Positions 53,798 to 64,000 of a DNA stretch of 64,000 nt are shown here, one piece after another. Position 1 is the first letter of the stretch, and every line of letters begins with the position of its first letter. A model generated the notes under the pieces. It did not search any database. It saw only the letters and a list, made by a program, of their open reading frames with translations, and was not told the DNA's origin. A program made the position numbers and the translations under genes. The DNA comes from Olivibacter sitiensis DSM 17696 (GTDB taxonomy: Bacteria > Bacteroidota > Bacteroidia > Sphingobacteriales > Sphingobacteriaceae). The stretch is taken from contig NZ_ATZA01000004.1 of the NCBI RefSeq assembly GCF_000427965.1, positions 62,001-126,000 on the forward strand. The letters are read 5' to 3'.

Positions 53798-55144
53798 CTA
53801 GCTTGTGTATTTTTGCTGCAGCAAGGCATAGAATCTATCTACGGTTGCCTGTTTGGAAGACCAATTATTTTTGCCTGCATAAGTCTCTTGCAGAAACGCG
53901 TCTGCTTCGCCAAAAGTTTCATATCGTGCAAGCAGATCCATTGCCTCGGAATAGGCCAAACTATATCCATTAAAAAGATCTTTGATAAACAGGAGCTTAT
54001 CGTTGAGGCTAACAGCCGACTTAAAGTCTTGTATGCGGTTTCCCACTTGCGCCGAAGCGGGAGAAGCACTGGCTTTTGCAGCATTGGAGCCCGTTATATT
54101 TTGTTGTTCTTGTTCTATTTTTCGCTGTGCAGAGAACAGGTCGTTCAATGACATTGGGCGCGCCTTAGGTTGAGCTTCCGGAACCTCCGCCTGAGGAATT
54201 ATCACCTCTTTTTCTTCAATAACTACTTCTTTGGCTTCATGTGCTTCTGGCTCAGTTTCCTGCGGCGCGGCGTCCTCGGTTTGCTCATCATTTGCCAAAT
54301 CTGGCGCATCAGTTACTTCTTCAGCGGGCAAATCAGCCTCATCGCGCTCTATAGAAGCCTCCACTTCGGATTCTGTATTGGTATTTGCTTCGTCTTCGTA
54401 TCCTACCTCGTCTGTAACTTCTTCCGGCTCTTCCTTTTCATCTACAACTTCCTCTGCATCAGCACTTTCATCAATCTCCCCAGCCTGTTCTGCTGCATCC
54501 TCCGTTTCTGCTGCCTTATCCTCTTCCTCCTTCGCATCGCTATCTCCCAAGCTATATTCTTCCACTTCACTATCAAGATCGGCGGTGGCAGGCGTAAACA
54601 AAGTTTCCTCTACTTCATGATCACCAACATAGCGCATTACTGGAGACTCTTCCTCTTCGATTTTTTCCTGCTCTTCCTCCTGGGCCGATTCCTCGGGACT
54701 CTCTTCAGCTATTTCAGAATCAGCTTCTGCATCAGGCTCCTCATCCTCATTCACTCCTAATAGCGTGCTCCCTTGTTCGGCAGCCTCATTTATCAATTCC
54801 TCTTGTTGTTCCGGTTCCTCGATCTCTGGAATATCTACGCCAGCGATAGGACTTTCTTCGATACTAGAAAATTCCTTGGAGTCATCTGTCGGCTCATCGT
54901 TCACCCAAAATTTCTTGTCCGCTACCTTGCTTTCGATCGGGCTTTCTGCCACCTTAGATTTTTCAGATATAACCGCCAGTTTCTTCCATATGCGAACATG
55001 CCCGTATAAATACTTGGTATTGATGGCAAACAAGGCCAAATCAGCTTCGTTTGCGCCTTCGGGATTTTCTTTCAGCTCGTCATATTGTTGAGATAACTCG
55101 GCTAGGAGTCCACCTATTTTTTCTACTATATCTTCTTTCTGCAT
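53798..55144 (-). CDS. Large acidic low-complexity protein, conserved ends
   Basis: 448 residues. N-terminal part MQKEDIVEKIGGLLAELSQQYDELKENPEG, ALFAINTKYLYGHVRIWKKL and C-terminal part SLNDLFSAQRKIEQEQQ, DFKSAVSLNDKLLFIKDLFNGYSLAYSEAMDLLARYETFGEADAFLQETY, DRFYALLQQKY look folded and conserved. Between them (about 80-330) lies a stretch almost wholly of Glu, Asp, Ala, Ser and Val, presumably disordered. I recall similar proteins annotated hypothetical in Sphingobacteriaceae. The role is unknown. ATG at 55144 or 55147. It is convergent with the response regulator gene. Confidence 0.8.
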   Translation of the reverse strand: MQKEDIVEKIGGLLAELSQQYDELKENPEGANEADLALFAINTKYLYGHVRIWKKLAVISEKSKVAESPIESKVADKKFWVNDEPTDDSKEFSSIEESPIAGVDIPEIEEPEQQEELINEAAEQGSTLLGVNEDEEPDAEADSEIAEESPEESAQEEEQEKIEEEESPVMRYVGDHEVEETLFTPATADLDSEVEEYSLGDSDAKEEEDKAAETEDAAEQAGEIDESADAEEVVDEKEEPEEVTDEVGYEDEANTNTESEVEASIERDEADLPAEEVTDAPDLANDEQTEDAAPQETEPEAHEAKEVVIEEKEVIIPQAEVPEAQPKARPMSLNDLFSAQRKIEQEQQNITGSNAAKASASPASAQVGNRIQDFKSAVSLNDKLLFIKDLFNGYSLAYSEAMDLLARYETFGEADAFLQETYAGKNNWSSKQATVDRFYALLQQKYTS

Positions 55145-55326
55145 CATGATTATATAACGAAATTAATTTATAAGTGTTGGAAAACGAAAGTTCTATTTTT
55201 TTCAAAGATACATATATTACATTTGAAAGCATAAAGCAGAAAACACAAAGGGTGCCTATATTCGTGGCCGACAACAAACTACCGCCTTTGCAAGAACAAA
55301 ATCGCTTTGCGAACGTTAATTTTAGC

Positions 55327-55334
55327 TAAGTTTG
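55327..55334 (+). promoter_or_regulatory. -7 promoter element of tdk (TAAGTTTG)
   Basis: TAAGTTTG fits TAnnTTTG. The frame's earlier start at 55307 precedes this motif, so translation from 55415 is preferred, leaving a leader of about 75 nt. Confidence 0.45.
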
Positions 55335-55414
55335 CGATATTTGGGGCTTACTTGAAATCAAGTAGGGGTTCATACAAAAACAATCGAGATTTACCCCGTC
55401 CATACAAAATAGAC

Positions 55415-55990
55415 ATGCTATTTAGCGAACAAAATTTCAGTAAAAAAATTGGTCCAAAAGGCAGTATTGAGATAATCTGCGGCTCCATGTTTTCAGGGAA
55501 GACCGAAGAACTTATAAGAAGGTTAAAAAGAGCACAAATTGCCAAGCTCAAGGTAGAGATTTTTAAACCCAAAATCGACAACAGGTATGATGAAGATGCT
55601 GTGGTATCGCATGATAACAACTCCATTCCTTCTACTGCAGTGGAAAATGCGGATGCCATTCTATTGCTGAGTGTTAACACGGAAGTGGTGGGCATAGATG
55701 AAGCGCAATTCTTCGACGGCAACCTTGCCGATGTTTGCAATAAGCTGGCCAACAAAGGCGTCCGCGTCATTGTCGCAGGCCTCGACATGGACTTTAAAGG
55801 AAAACCATTTGGTCCCATTCCTGCACTGCTTTCCATAGCAGAACATATCACTAAAGTACATGCGGTATGCGTATGCTGTGGTGCTCCTGCCCTTTATTCA
55901 TTTAGAACGGCTTCAAATGACGGCAAGATATTGATTGGCGAAAAGGAAAGCTATGAACCGCGGTGCAGGGACTGTTATAACACGAAATAA
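55415..55990 (+). CDS. tdk: Thymidine kinase
   Basis: 191 residues. P-loop [24 protein letters not shown] (about 18-41), [11 protein letters not shown] (Glu of the active site) and the zinc-binding pairs CVCCGAPA and CRDC match type II (small) thymidine kinase. Salvages thymidine to dTMP. The start is ATG 55415, matching homologues. Confidence 0.93.
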   Translation: MLFSEQNFSKKIGPKGSIEIICGSMFSGKTEELIRRLKRAQIAKLKVEIFKPKIDNRYDEDAVVSHDNNSIPSTAVENADAILLLSVNTEVVGIDEAQFFDGNLADVCNKLANKGVRVIVAGLDMDFKGKPFGPIPALLSIAEHITKVHAVCVCCGAPALYSFRTASNDGKILIGEKESYEPRCRDCYNTK

Positions 55991-56096
55991 TGCATTTTTT
56001 ATTTGTGCACAATATAGTGTTCGGATAACACGTTATCATAGTGTACTAAATAGGGAAATAGTCTACAAAACGTTCCAATTAATGCTAAAGCTGATT

Positions 56097-56117
56097 TTAA
56101 CATTAATTTAACATTAG
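56097..56117 (+). promoter_or_regulatory. TTAACA direct repeat (Pho-box-like) upstream of RNA B
   Basis: TTAACATTAA at 56097-56106 and TTAACATTAG at 56108-56117 are separated by 11 bases start to start. The 11-bp spacing of TTAACA hexamers resembles PhoP/PhoB operators, and lies 28 bases upstream of the -7 element, where a canonical -33 is missing. Regulatory role is an inference. Confidence 0.45.
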
Positions 56118-56144
56118 AGAAAACGCAGATTTAATTTTTAACCC

Positions 56145-56152
56145 TATCTTTG
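56145..56152 (+). promoter_or_regulatory. -7 promoter element of RNA B (TATCTTTG)
   Basis: TATCTTTG fits TAnnTTTG. No TTG at the usual -33 distance, consistent with activator dependence. Transcription should start near 56158. Confidence 0.6.
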
Positions 56153-56181
56153 TATCATAGATAAAGACATTAACATCGGCG

Positions 56182-56226
56182 ATGAAAGTCAGTCGGTTTT
56201 ATATAAAGATCCTTCTCATAATTTAG
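56182..56226 (+). CDS. 14-residue small ORF in RNA B
   Basis: MKVSRFYIKILLII then TAG. Basic start and a hydrophobic end suggest a membrane-inserting micropeptide or a leader peptide. It is too short for family assignment, and no Shine-Dalgarno is visible, as usual for this phylum. Reported because it lies inside a defined transcription unit. Confidence 0.3.
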   Translation: MKVSRFYIKILLII

Positions 56227-56244
56227 GTTTATAATTGGTTAAGT

Positions 56245-56273
56245 AAAACCCTCCTGCCCATCAGGAGGGTTTT
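56245..56273 (+). terminator. Intrinsic terminator of RNA B
   Basis: AAAACCCTCCTG and CAGGAGGGTTTT form a perfect 12-bp stem around CCCAT, followed by CTTTTTTTG. Confidence 0.9.
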
Positions 56274-56336
56274 CTTTTTTTGTTATTTATAAGCTTGCTC
56301 AGCCGTGGCCCATGTTCAAATCTTGATAAAGAAAGC

Positions 56337-56813
56337 CTAATCTTTCCTCAGGACGTATTTGTCGGCCAAAGGGCCTTCTATCCGGTTGCCCTCCATATCC
56401 AGTTCGGTTAGCGTATTCTCTCCTACAAAATACTTACACAATGTACCTTCGGCATTATTCAAGGTGATTATTTGCCCGGTGCTGTCCCAAACGAAAGTGC
56501 CTTTTTCTTCGTACTCCTTGCCATCTCCCTTGCCGAGATATTCGGTCTTCATTACGAAAGCATCTCCATCCATTAATTGCACACTCGTCTTTATTCCCTC
56601 GCAATCTGCACAAGGGATTGTTCCTTTATACGTACCTCCATAATCCAAGGAGTTCTGGGAATTGTGCATGTCCTGCACCAACGATTCATCCACCATTCCC
56701 ATCGTGTCAATTTCGACTACTGTGTTTTCATTATTACCCGCATTTCCGCATGCCGCCATCATAAAAACACATAGGGCAAACGGAACCATCATCAGCAATT
56801 TCACTTTCTTCAT
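56337..56813 (-). CDS. NlpE-like lipoprotein
   Basis: 158 residues. MKKVKLLMMVPFALCVFMMAAC with lipobox Cys22; then YKGTIPCADCEGIKTSVQL with the CxxC motif, KTEYLGKGDGKEYEEKGTFVW, and IITLNNAEGTLCKYFVGENTLTELDMEGNRI match the NlpE N-terminal domain, an outer-membrane lipoprotein that signals surface adhesion and copper stress in Gammaproteobacteria. The role in Bacteroidota is unknown. Start at 56813, since the preceding 17 residues are not lipoprotein-like. Confidence 0.88.
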   Translation of the reverse strand: MKKVKLLMMVPFALCVFMMAACGNAGNNENTVVEIDTMGMVDESLVQDMHNSQNSLDYGGTYKGTIPCADCEGIKTSVQLMDGDAFVMKTEYLGKGDGKEYEEKGTFVWDSTGQIITLNNAEGTLCKYFVGENTLTELDMEGNRIEGPLADKYVLRKD

Positions 56814-56940
56814 TCCTGTAACTATTTTTTGCAACGTTACAATGTACAACAGTCGTTCAAGCACTTTGTTGTCGCTAGCACCACCCTTTCTAGATCGAAA
56901 CCAGCGTCAACATTGCGATAAAAATTATTCTTCTCATTTA

Positions 56941-57133
56941 GAGCCTGTTTAAAATTTTAACGAAATTTTTGTTATACTGATTTTGAATTTGTCTTTGCTA
57001 TATTTTGATGCTCTTTTGAGCCTATTTTTCACTTCCTGCTCTGGATTTAGCCCGCTAAATCTGCAAACACGAAGCAAAAAATCCTTCTCAAAATAGCTAT
57101 AAAAATAGTTAGCAATAAAATTTAAACAGGCTC
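56941..57133. mobile_element. MITE-like element, 193 bp, with TTA flanks
   Basis: The ends are inverted repeats: GAGCCTGTTTAAA on the left (56941-56953) and TTTAAACAGGCTC on the right (57121-57133), extending imperfectly as AATTTTA. TTA stands immediately on both sides (56938-56940 and 57134-57136), consistent with a 3-bp target duplication. No coding capacity. Related, non-autonomous elements ending GAGCCTGTTTAAA are, as I recall, frequent in this phylum; no transposase is present in the window. Confidence 0.75.
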
Positions 57134-57256
57134 TTAGTTTTTGCCCTGCTGATTATATTATGGCATCAGTTATAAGGGTTAATGAAAGAATCTCCAATTA
57201 AATAAAGAGCACAAACGATTGCTCAATTGAGCTTCACAGTTCATATTGAATTAAAT

Positions 57257-57287
57257 TGCATAATCAAAGCAATTTATCTAAGTTTGC
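57257..57287 (+). promoter_or_regulatory. Promoter of icd (TTG-N20-TAAGTTTG)
   Basis: TTG at 57257-57259 and TAAGTTTG at 57280-57287 with 20-base spacing. Leader about 55 nt. Confidence 0.65.
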
Positions 57288-57345
57288 CAATGCTGAAAAC
57301 GTTCCTTCATGGAGATAAAGTTTCATTTAACAACAATAAGAATAA

Positions 57346-59577
<2,232 letters not shown>

Positions 59578-59600
59578 ATTCGTTGTATTTAAATTACTGA

Positions 59601-59632
59601 AAAGGGCGGCCGATTGCGATTGGCTGCCCTTT
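59601..59632 (+). terminator. Terminator of icd
   Basis: AAAGGGCGGCC and GGCTGCCCTTT pair with one G-U around a 10-base loop, followed by TTTTCTTTT. Confidence 0.88.
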
Positions 59633-59757
59633 TTTCTTTTCCATAATTCTAGAAAAGGCACAAGCCATTTCTTTTTCCGATTTGATGAAGGTCATATTGA
59701 TGCGTAACCCATAAGAACAAATAAAAATCGCTAGATTTATCCCGCACAATAGGGGAA

Positions 59758-61227
59758 ATGGAAAATCTAAACATCAACTGGATACTCATAGCCGAGATTG
59801 TATATATCATTATCATTATCTTGGTATGCCTAAGAATCATTTACGACACACGCTCCACGACCAAAACCTTAGCCTACCTATTGATTACCATCTTCCTGCC
59901 TATATTGGGTATGGCCATCTATTTTTCCTTTGGCATCAACTACAGAAAAAGGAAACTGTACAACAAAAAGATTATTGAAGACGAACGTTTATATGATCGC
60001 ATTCAGCACCAAGTCCTCACTAGTTCAAGAAAAATCATTTCGGAGATAGCCCCTCCACTGGCTTCCTATACCAAGTTGGCACAGCTCCTTCTAAAAAACG
60101 ACTTTAGCCCCATCAGCAATGGCAACAAAGTGGAGATTCTCCTAAACGGCGAGGAAAAATTCAAGGCTGTCATCCCAGCATTGAAAAATGCCAAGAAGCA
60201 TATCCACCTGGAATATTACATCATTGAGAATGATGCGATCGGAAATCAGATCAAAGACATACTCATCGCAAAAGCGCAAGAGGGCGTAGAAGTACGCTTT
60301 ATATATGATGATTTCGGCAGCAGCTCCATTAGACGTAAATATGTCTCGGAACTCCAGCAAAATGGCGTTCTGGCATATCCCTTTTACAAGATCAGGCTTA
60401 TAGCGCTCGCCAATAGGCTCAATTACCGTAATCACCGCAAGATCATCGTCATTGACGGGCAGATCGCCTTTACGGGAGGAATCAACATCAGCGATAGGTA
60501 TATCAACTCGAATACGTCAAGCCACGATCATCTATATTGGCGAGATACACACTTGCTAATAGAAGGTCCCGGCATCAATTTTTTGCAGTCGCTTTTTATT
60601 GCCGATTGGAATTTCTGTTCTGGAGAACAGCTGATCATCAAGCGCGATTTCTTTTGCACTACCTCCTCGCCCGATGGAAATGCACTTGTGCAGATTGCCG
60701 CCAGCGGACCGGATTCGCCCCACCCCACCATTTTGCTTTCCCTACTGCAGCTCATCAACCTGGCACAACAGGAGGTATTGATCACCACCCCCTACTTCAT
60801 TCCCGGCGAGAGCCTTATAGATACCATGATCGTCGCTTCCCAGAGCAAGGTAAAAGTAAAACTCCTGGTACCGGAAAAATCGGATTCCCATTTTGTGGAT
60901 TTGGCGGCACGCTCCTACTACGCCGAACTGCTGGCCGCCGGCGTAGAGATCTATATGTACAACAAGGGATTTGTTCATGCCAAGACTATCGTGGTAGACG
61001 AATGCGTAGTGAGTGTAGGCACGGCAAATATGGATCAGCGAAGCTTTGAACTCAATTTTGAAGTAAACGCCCTCGTTTACGATATAGATACTGCCAAACG
61101 GCTTAAAAGCATTTTCTATGATGACATCAAAGATGCTACTTTGCTAAACTCCAAGGAATGGGTACAACGTAAGTTTTACAAACAGATTCCCGAGAAAATC
61201 GCCCGTTTGCTCTCTCCACTTCTGTAG
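59758..61227 (+). CDS. cls: Cardiolipin synthase
   Basis: 489 residues. Two N-terminal transmembrane helices (INWILIAEIVYIIIIILVCLRII; LAYLLITIFLPILGMAIYFSFGI) precede two phospholipase D motifs: HRKIIVIDGQIAFTGGINISDRY (about 226) and HAKTIVVDECVVSVGTANMDQRSFELNFE (about 408). Condenses phosphatidylglycerol (or PG with CDP-DAG/PE) to cardiolipin. Start ATG 59758. It is convergent with the MscS gene, stop codons 2 bases apart. Confidence 0.95.
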   Translation: MENLNINWILIAEIVYIIIIILVCLRIIYDTRSTTKTLAYLLITIFLPILGMAIYFSFGINYRKRKLYNKKIIEDERLYDRIQHQVLTSSRKIISEIAPPLASYTKLAQLLLKNDFSPISNGNKVEILLNGEEKFKAVIPALKNAKKHIHLEYYIIENDAIGNQIKDILIAKAQEGVEVRFIYDDFGSSSIRRKYVSELQQNGVLAYPFYKIRLIALANRLNYRNHRKIIVIDGQIAFTGGINISDRYINSNTSSHDHLYWRDTHLLIEGPGINFLQSLFIADWNFCSGEQLIIKRDFFCTTSSPDGNALVQIAASGPDSPHPTILLSLLQLINLAQQEVLITTPYFIPGESLIDTMIVASQSKVKVKLLVPEKSDSHFVDLAARSYYAELLAAGVEIYMYNKGFVHAKTIVVDECVVSVGTANMDQRSFELNFEVNALVYDIDTAKRLKSIFYDDIKDATLLNSKEWVQRKFYKQIPEKIARLLSPLL

Positions 61228-61229
61228 TG

Positions 61230-63596
61230 CTAAGCACTTACTAGACCTATATCGTCGATACCAAGCCTACTGCTCAATCTTTCCAACAATTGGCTTTTGA
61301 ATAGATCTTGATTATATATGTCCACAATCCAACAACTTATTCTCAGCTGCACCTTATCGGCTGTCACGCCCACGGTCAATATATCTACAGGGCGGCCTTT
61401 CACAAAGTGGTCCACTTTTTTCACCTCTTCTTTTATTGCCTTTTTCACCATCTCTATATCGGCCTTCTTGTCAACCAAGATAGTCAAGGCAATCTTACTG
61501 GTCGACTCGCTTAATGTCCAGTTGACCAGCCTTCCCGAAAGCAGGTCGCCGTTCGGTATAATCACTTCGGCTCCTTCTTCCGTGAGCAGGGTGCTGGAAC
61601 GAATACCAATCTCCTTTACCCAGCCTTTCTTGTCCGCCAGTTCGATGTAATCGCCATTGCGGAAAGGCTTCTCGAAGATAAGGATGATGCCCGAAACAAA
61701 GTTGTTGAATACATTCTGCAAGCCAAAACCGATACCCACGGTAAGCGCGCTGATGATCACCGTCAACCGATCCACGCCAATCCCCAAGGCACTGATGCCG
61801 AACAGAAAGCCGATAACAATAACCACAAGCCTGAATAAGGGCATCAAGGAATTGGCAGTTTGCATCTTCTCCTCGCTCGCCGCTTTTTTGTCTCCAAAGA
61901 AAATCCCCAGATTGCGCTGCAACCAATTGGCCAAGGATATGATCACAACACAAACTAGCAGGTTGCCAAGCGTAAAACTGATATTCCCGATTTTGCGAGT
62001 ACTCCCCAGCAACTCCTCCGTCGCCGTGTACAGAGCCTGTACCCGGTGTAGGTTGATGGCAAGTACGATAATACCCAGTATCAGGCAAATGATGACCAAA
62101 TACTTATGTACCTTGAGCAAGGTTTTGCGCTCATCAAAGTTGGCGAACAGGTCGCCAGTCAATCTGCTCTTTTCAAACTGGCGCTGAAAAGCCCCCTTGA
62201 CAATATTGGAAAATCCACGTATGGACACAGACTGTGCCAGGCCCACCGCGCCCGCAATGCTCCAGTATCGCGCATATTCCACATAACCTATTACATTGAG
62301 GAAAATAGCCAAGAGGTTGATGATGACAAAAGACAAGTGGATATACCTATTGATTTGGAATTGGGAGCTATTTTCCTTCAAGCCCTTTCGCAAGCGATAG
62401 CTGAACACCAAATTGACAACATTGAGAGTCAAGGTAATCAAGCGCATGATCAGTCCGTCGCCCACCAATGAGTTGGCCACGATGACAAAAACATAGAAAA
62501 TAAGCAAAAGCAGCCACAGGCGGCGATTGTCCTCGTTCAACACATAATTTGCTTGCCACATCAACAGCACGATGATGAGCAGCTGAGCCCCCTGCACCAA
62601 GATGCTAGGCGTATAGGCGGCAAACAAAGGCAGCAAGGTGAGAAAAAACACCAGTGCTTGAAGCATATCCTTGCCCCAAGGATACGGCGCTGTCACCGGT
62701 ATCGCCTGCGTGCCTTGCGCTTCGGGTGCTGCTTGCTCCTGAAAGAGTCTTTTTCCATTGCTGTATATCCAATAGAAAAACCCGACACTCAGCAAAAGCA
62801 GCAGTATCCTCCCTGTCCATGCGGTATGCTCCAGATAGGTCCTTACGCCACCTGTTTCCTGATAGGTAGTTCTCAGGTTTCCCATTATATTTTCCTTATT
62901 CAACACCCTAGGTGCGGACCATATGTAGTCGGCATTCTTTCGGCTTCTGGTTCCTTTTACTACCTGCACGTTTCCATCAATGCGCTTTTTGATTCCTTTG
63001 GTGTCGTTAATGATAGCATTCGTATTGCCAATAAGGATGTTGATAGAATCTAGCTTTTGCTGAGCCTGAAGTTCTGTTTGCCGAATCTGGAACCGTAAAT
63101 TATGGGTCCGGTTTAGCAGTTCAGCATTTCTATGCTGTTCTCTCCCGGAAGTAAAAATGCTATCGCTATCCAGTTGTTTCAATTCCTCTAGGGCATTTTC
63201 CAAGCTACTCTTATAGCCATCTACCGTATTTAAAAAGCCCGTCAACCTTGCCTCCGTCTTTTCTGTTACAGCCGCAAGGCTATCAATGGTATCGGTCAGT
63301 TGCTCGCTGTCCAGGCTATCCAAAAGAAGATGGACACCTCGATTTATCTGCCGCACGCTTTCCAGTTCTTTATGCAGCGTAGCCACATTGATGTTGTTTA
63401 AGAAGTTGGTCTTAAAAGGAGTATACTTAACTTCCAGGTCTGAAAGATGTTCTGCTACGACGTTTGGACGAGCTGAAGTGTCGCCCCGGTCCAATTCCTG
63501 TGCCCAAACCCGGGAGTTCGATGCCAATGAGGTATACAGCAGTAAGAGAAAAACAGTAAAAAATCGCCTCAAAATCTCGATATTTTTTTTATTCAT
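61230..63596 (-). CDS. Large mechanosensitive channel, MscS family
   Basis: 788 residues. A signal peptide (about 1-32), then a long periplasmic coiled-coil-rich domain (about 50-230, many Glu/Lys/Leu heptads such as LEKTEARLTGFLNTVDGY). Then come multiple helices between about 245 and 570, and a C-terminal MscS core from about 580: TVIISALTVGIGFGLQNVFNNFVSGIILIFEKPFRNGDYIELADKKGWVKEIGIRSSTLLTEEGAEVIIPNGDLLSGRLVNWTLS. The first part is the pore helix TM3 and the beta domain. Resembles MscK/MscM-like large channels that relieve osmotic pressure. Confidence 0.9.
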   Translation of the reverse strand: MNKKNIEILRRFFTVFLLLLYTSLASNSRVWAQELDRGDTSARPNVVAEHLSDLEVKYTPFKTNFLNNINVATLHKELESVRQINRGVHLLLDSLDSEQLTDTIDSLAAVTEKTEARLTGFLNTVDGYKSSLENALEELKQLDSDSIFTSGREQHRNAELLNRTHNLRFQIRQTELQAQQKLDSINILIGNTNAIINDTKGIKKRIDGNVQVVKGTRSRKNADYIWSAPRVLNKENIMGNLRTTYQETGGVRTYLEHTAWTGRILLLLLSVGFFYWIYSNGKRLFQEQAAPEAQGTQAIPVTAPYPWGKDMLQALVFFLTLLPLFAAYTPSILVQGAQLLIIVLLMWQANYVLNEDNRRLWLLLLIFYVFVIVANSLVGDGLIMRLITLTLNVVNLVFSYRLRKGLKENSSQFQINRYIHLSFVIINLLAIFLNVIGYVEYARYWSIAGAVGLAQSVSIRGFSNIVKGAFQRQFEKSRLTGDLFANFDERKTLLKVHKYLVIICLILGIIVLAINLHRVQALYTATEELLGSTRKIGNISFTLGNLLVCVVIISLANWLQRNLGIFFGDKKAASEEKMQTANSLMPLFRLVVIVIGFLFGISALGIGVDRLTVIISALTVGIGFGLQNVFNNFVSGIILIFEKPFRNGDYIELADKKGWVKEIGIRSSTLLTEEGAEVIIPNGDLLSGRLVNWTLSESTSKIALTILVDKKADIEMVKKAIKEEVKKVDHFVKGRPVDILTVGVTADKVQLRISCWIVDIYNQDLFKSQLLERLSSRLGIDDIGLVSA

Positions 63597-63802
63597 TACG
63601 ACTGGATTGCTGAATCAATACTACAAAATGCTGGCCAAATTTATACACATCATTGCCACTGTTCGAATGCGGGTACCAAATCCCCATAGAAGTAAAAAGC
63701 CATTAAGCAAATGAATATTACTTAATAGCTCATGAATTGACAGGTACATTTAACCGACATATCCTTATGAGAACGCCGTATTTCCAGACTAGCGCTAGAT
63801 GC
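63597..63802. other. 206-bp intergenic spacer
   Basis: Between the MscS gene (upstream end) and the truncated nucleotidyltransferase. No clear hairpin or promoter motif of the TAnnTTTG type was seen. Confidence 0.4.
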
Positions 63803-64000
63803 TTAGAACAACTTCTCTGGGTATACCCCTTTGGCAACCAATTCCGAAATATTTTTCTGCACCACTGCCTTATCTTCCTTGTAGGTGACTCCAAACCATT
63901 TTTCGGACGTAGGTATCACGCGAAAGGTAGTCTCTCCCGATTGGGCCAGGTAATCGGCCACTTTAGGAATATAAAATTCCGCTTTCGGATTGTGCTCATT
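63803..64000 (-). CDS. Nucleotidyltransferase family protein, C-terminal fragment (window edge)
   Basis: Only the last 65 residues plus TAA are inside the window: NEHNPKAEFYIPKVADYLAQ, SGETTFRVIPTSEKWFGVTYKEDKAVVQKNISELVAKGVYPEKLF. The KWFGVTYKEDK block and the FYIPKVADYL motif match the C-terminus of Bacteroidota NDP-sugar pyrophosphorylase-like nucleotidyltransferases, which I recall neighbour phosphotransferase genes. The N-terminal catalytic domain lies beyond base 64000, so activity cannot be judged. Confidence 0.75.
   Translation of the reverse strand, partial: NEHNPKAEFYIPKVADYLAQSGETTFRVIPTSEKWFGVTYKEDKAVVQKNISELVAKGVYPEKLF

Larger units (their letters stand above)
56158..56278 (+). 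ncRNA. Candidate small RNA B with 14-codon ORF (about 120 nt)
   Basis: A transcript from the promoter at 56145 to the terminator at 56273 would be about 120 nt. It contains an ORF of 14 codons (56182-56226, MKVSRFYIKILLII) whose stop overlaps the segment 56223-56244. This 22-base segment, at the foot of the terminator, is complementary (21/22) to 15925-15946 of candidate RNA A. Could be a dual-function RNA or a small peptide mRNA. Expression not shown. Confidence 0.5.
55991..56336. other. 346-bp intergenic region with candidate small RNA B
   Basis: No standard gene. It contains a TTAACA direct repeat (56097-56117), a TATCTTTG promoter (56145), a 14-codon ORF (56182-56226) and a terminator (56245-56273). 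The rest is AT-rich sequence with no other structure. Confidence 0.75.

Noticed and set aside
54231-54620. Serine-rich open frames on + within the acidic protein gene
   Set aside because: They are the reverse translation of repeated Glu/Asp codons, a typical artefact of low-complexity acidic genes.

Overview
The window looks like a chromosome segment of a Bacteroidota bacterium, most likely from the Sphingobacteriaceae (Sphingobacterium/Pedobacter/Olivibacter-like). This is an inference. It rests on repeated copies of the Bacteroidota -7 promoter motif TAnnTTTG close to start codons, the virtual absence of Shine-Dalgarno sequences, Bacteroidota-typical families (GH92, DUF4293, DUF3467, the GTP-less glycoamylase family, ECF sigma factor paired with an outer-membrane barrel protein), and the gene order tRNA-Thr/Tyr/Gly/Thr-tuf-tRNA-Trp-secE-nusG-rplKAJL-rpoBC. 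No phage, CRISPR array, rRNA operon or transposase gene is visible.

Layout. 1-8692 is the end of a surface-polysaccharide cluster: a pyruvyl transferase and four glycosyltransferases on +, meeting two related GT2 enzymes and a GT10 fucosyltransferase-like enzyme on -. A 0.7-kb gene-poor stretch follows. 9384-15723 is housekeeping (Hsp15-like S4 protein, dapD, another glycosyltransferase, threonylcarbamoyl-AMP synthase, CCA-adding enzyme, miaA). 16200-24333 holds an outer-membrane protein, RlpA, a GH92 mannosidase, a lipoprotein MsrB, sucD, an ABC exporter and truA. 24578-30750 carries a DUF4293 membrane protein, an HExxH protein, an ECF sigma factor with an inner-membrane-anchored barrel protein, lysS, an SDR and a DUF3467 protein. 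30925-46196 is the transcription/translation block, all on -: rpoC, rpoB, four ribosomal protein genes, nusG, secE, five tRNAs, tuf, hpf, xerC and rpsU. 46311-63805 is mixed: a DOPA-dioxygenase-like enzyme, MFS permease, putative glucanase, a LiaF-like/LytS/LytTR three-gene operon, an acidic protein, thymidine kinase, an NlpE-like lipoprotein, monomeric isocitrate dehydrogenase, cardiolipin synthase, a large MscS channel, and the tail of a nucleotidyltransferase cut by the window end.

The most unusual signal is non-coding. Two intergenic units 40 kb apart (15870-15981 and 56145-56273), both on +, each have a Bacteroidota-type promoter and a 12-bp-stem terminator and would make short RNAs of about 75-120 nt. 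At the foot of each terminator lies a 22-nt segment, and the two segments are complementary to each other at 21 of 22 positions. One unit also encodes a 14-residue peptide whose stop codon lies in that segment and has a TTAACA direct repeat upstream of its promoter. The leader of the nearby outer-membrane protein gene (16200) shares 11 nt of the same core. This looks like a candidate small-RNA pair. The window also contains two small inverted-repeat elements: a 193-bp MITE-like element at 56941-57133 with TTA flanks and a 74-bp nested palindrome at 24469-24542. All assignments come from reading the sequence; no database search was run.
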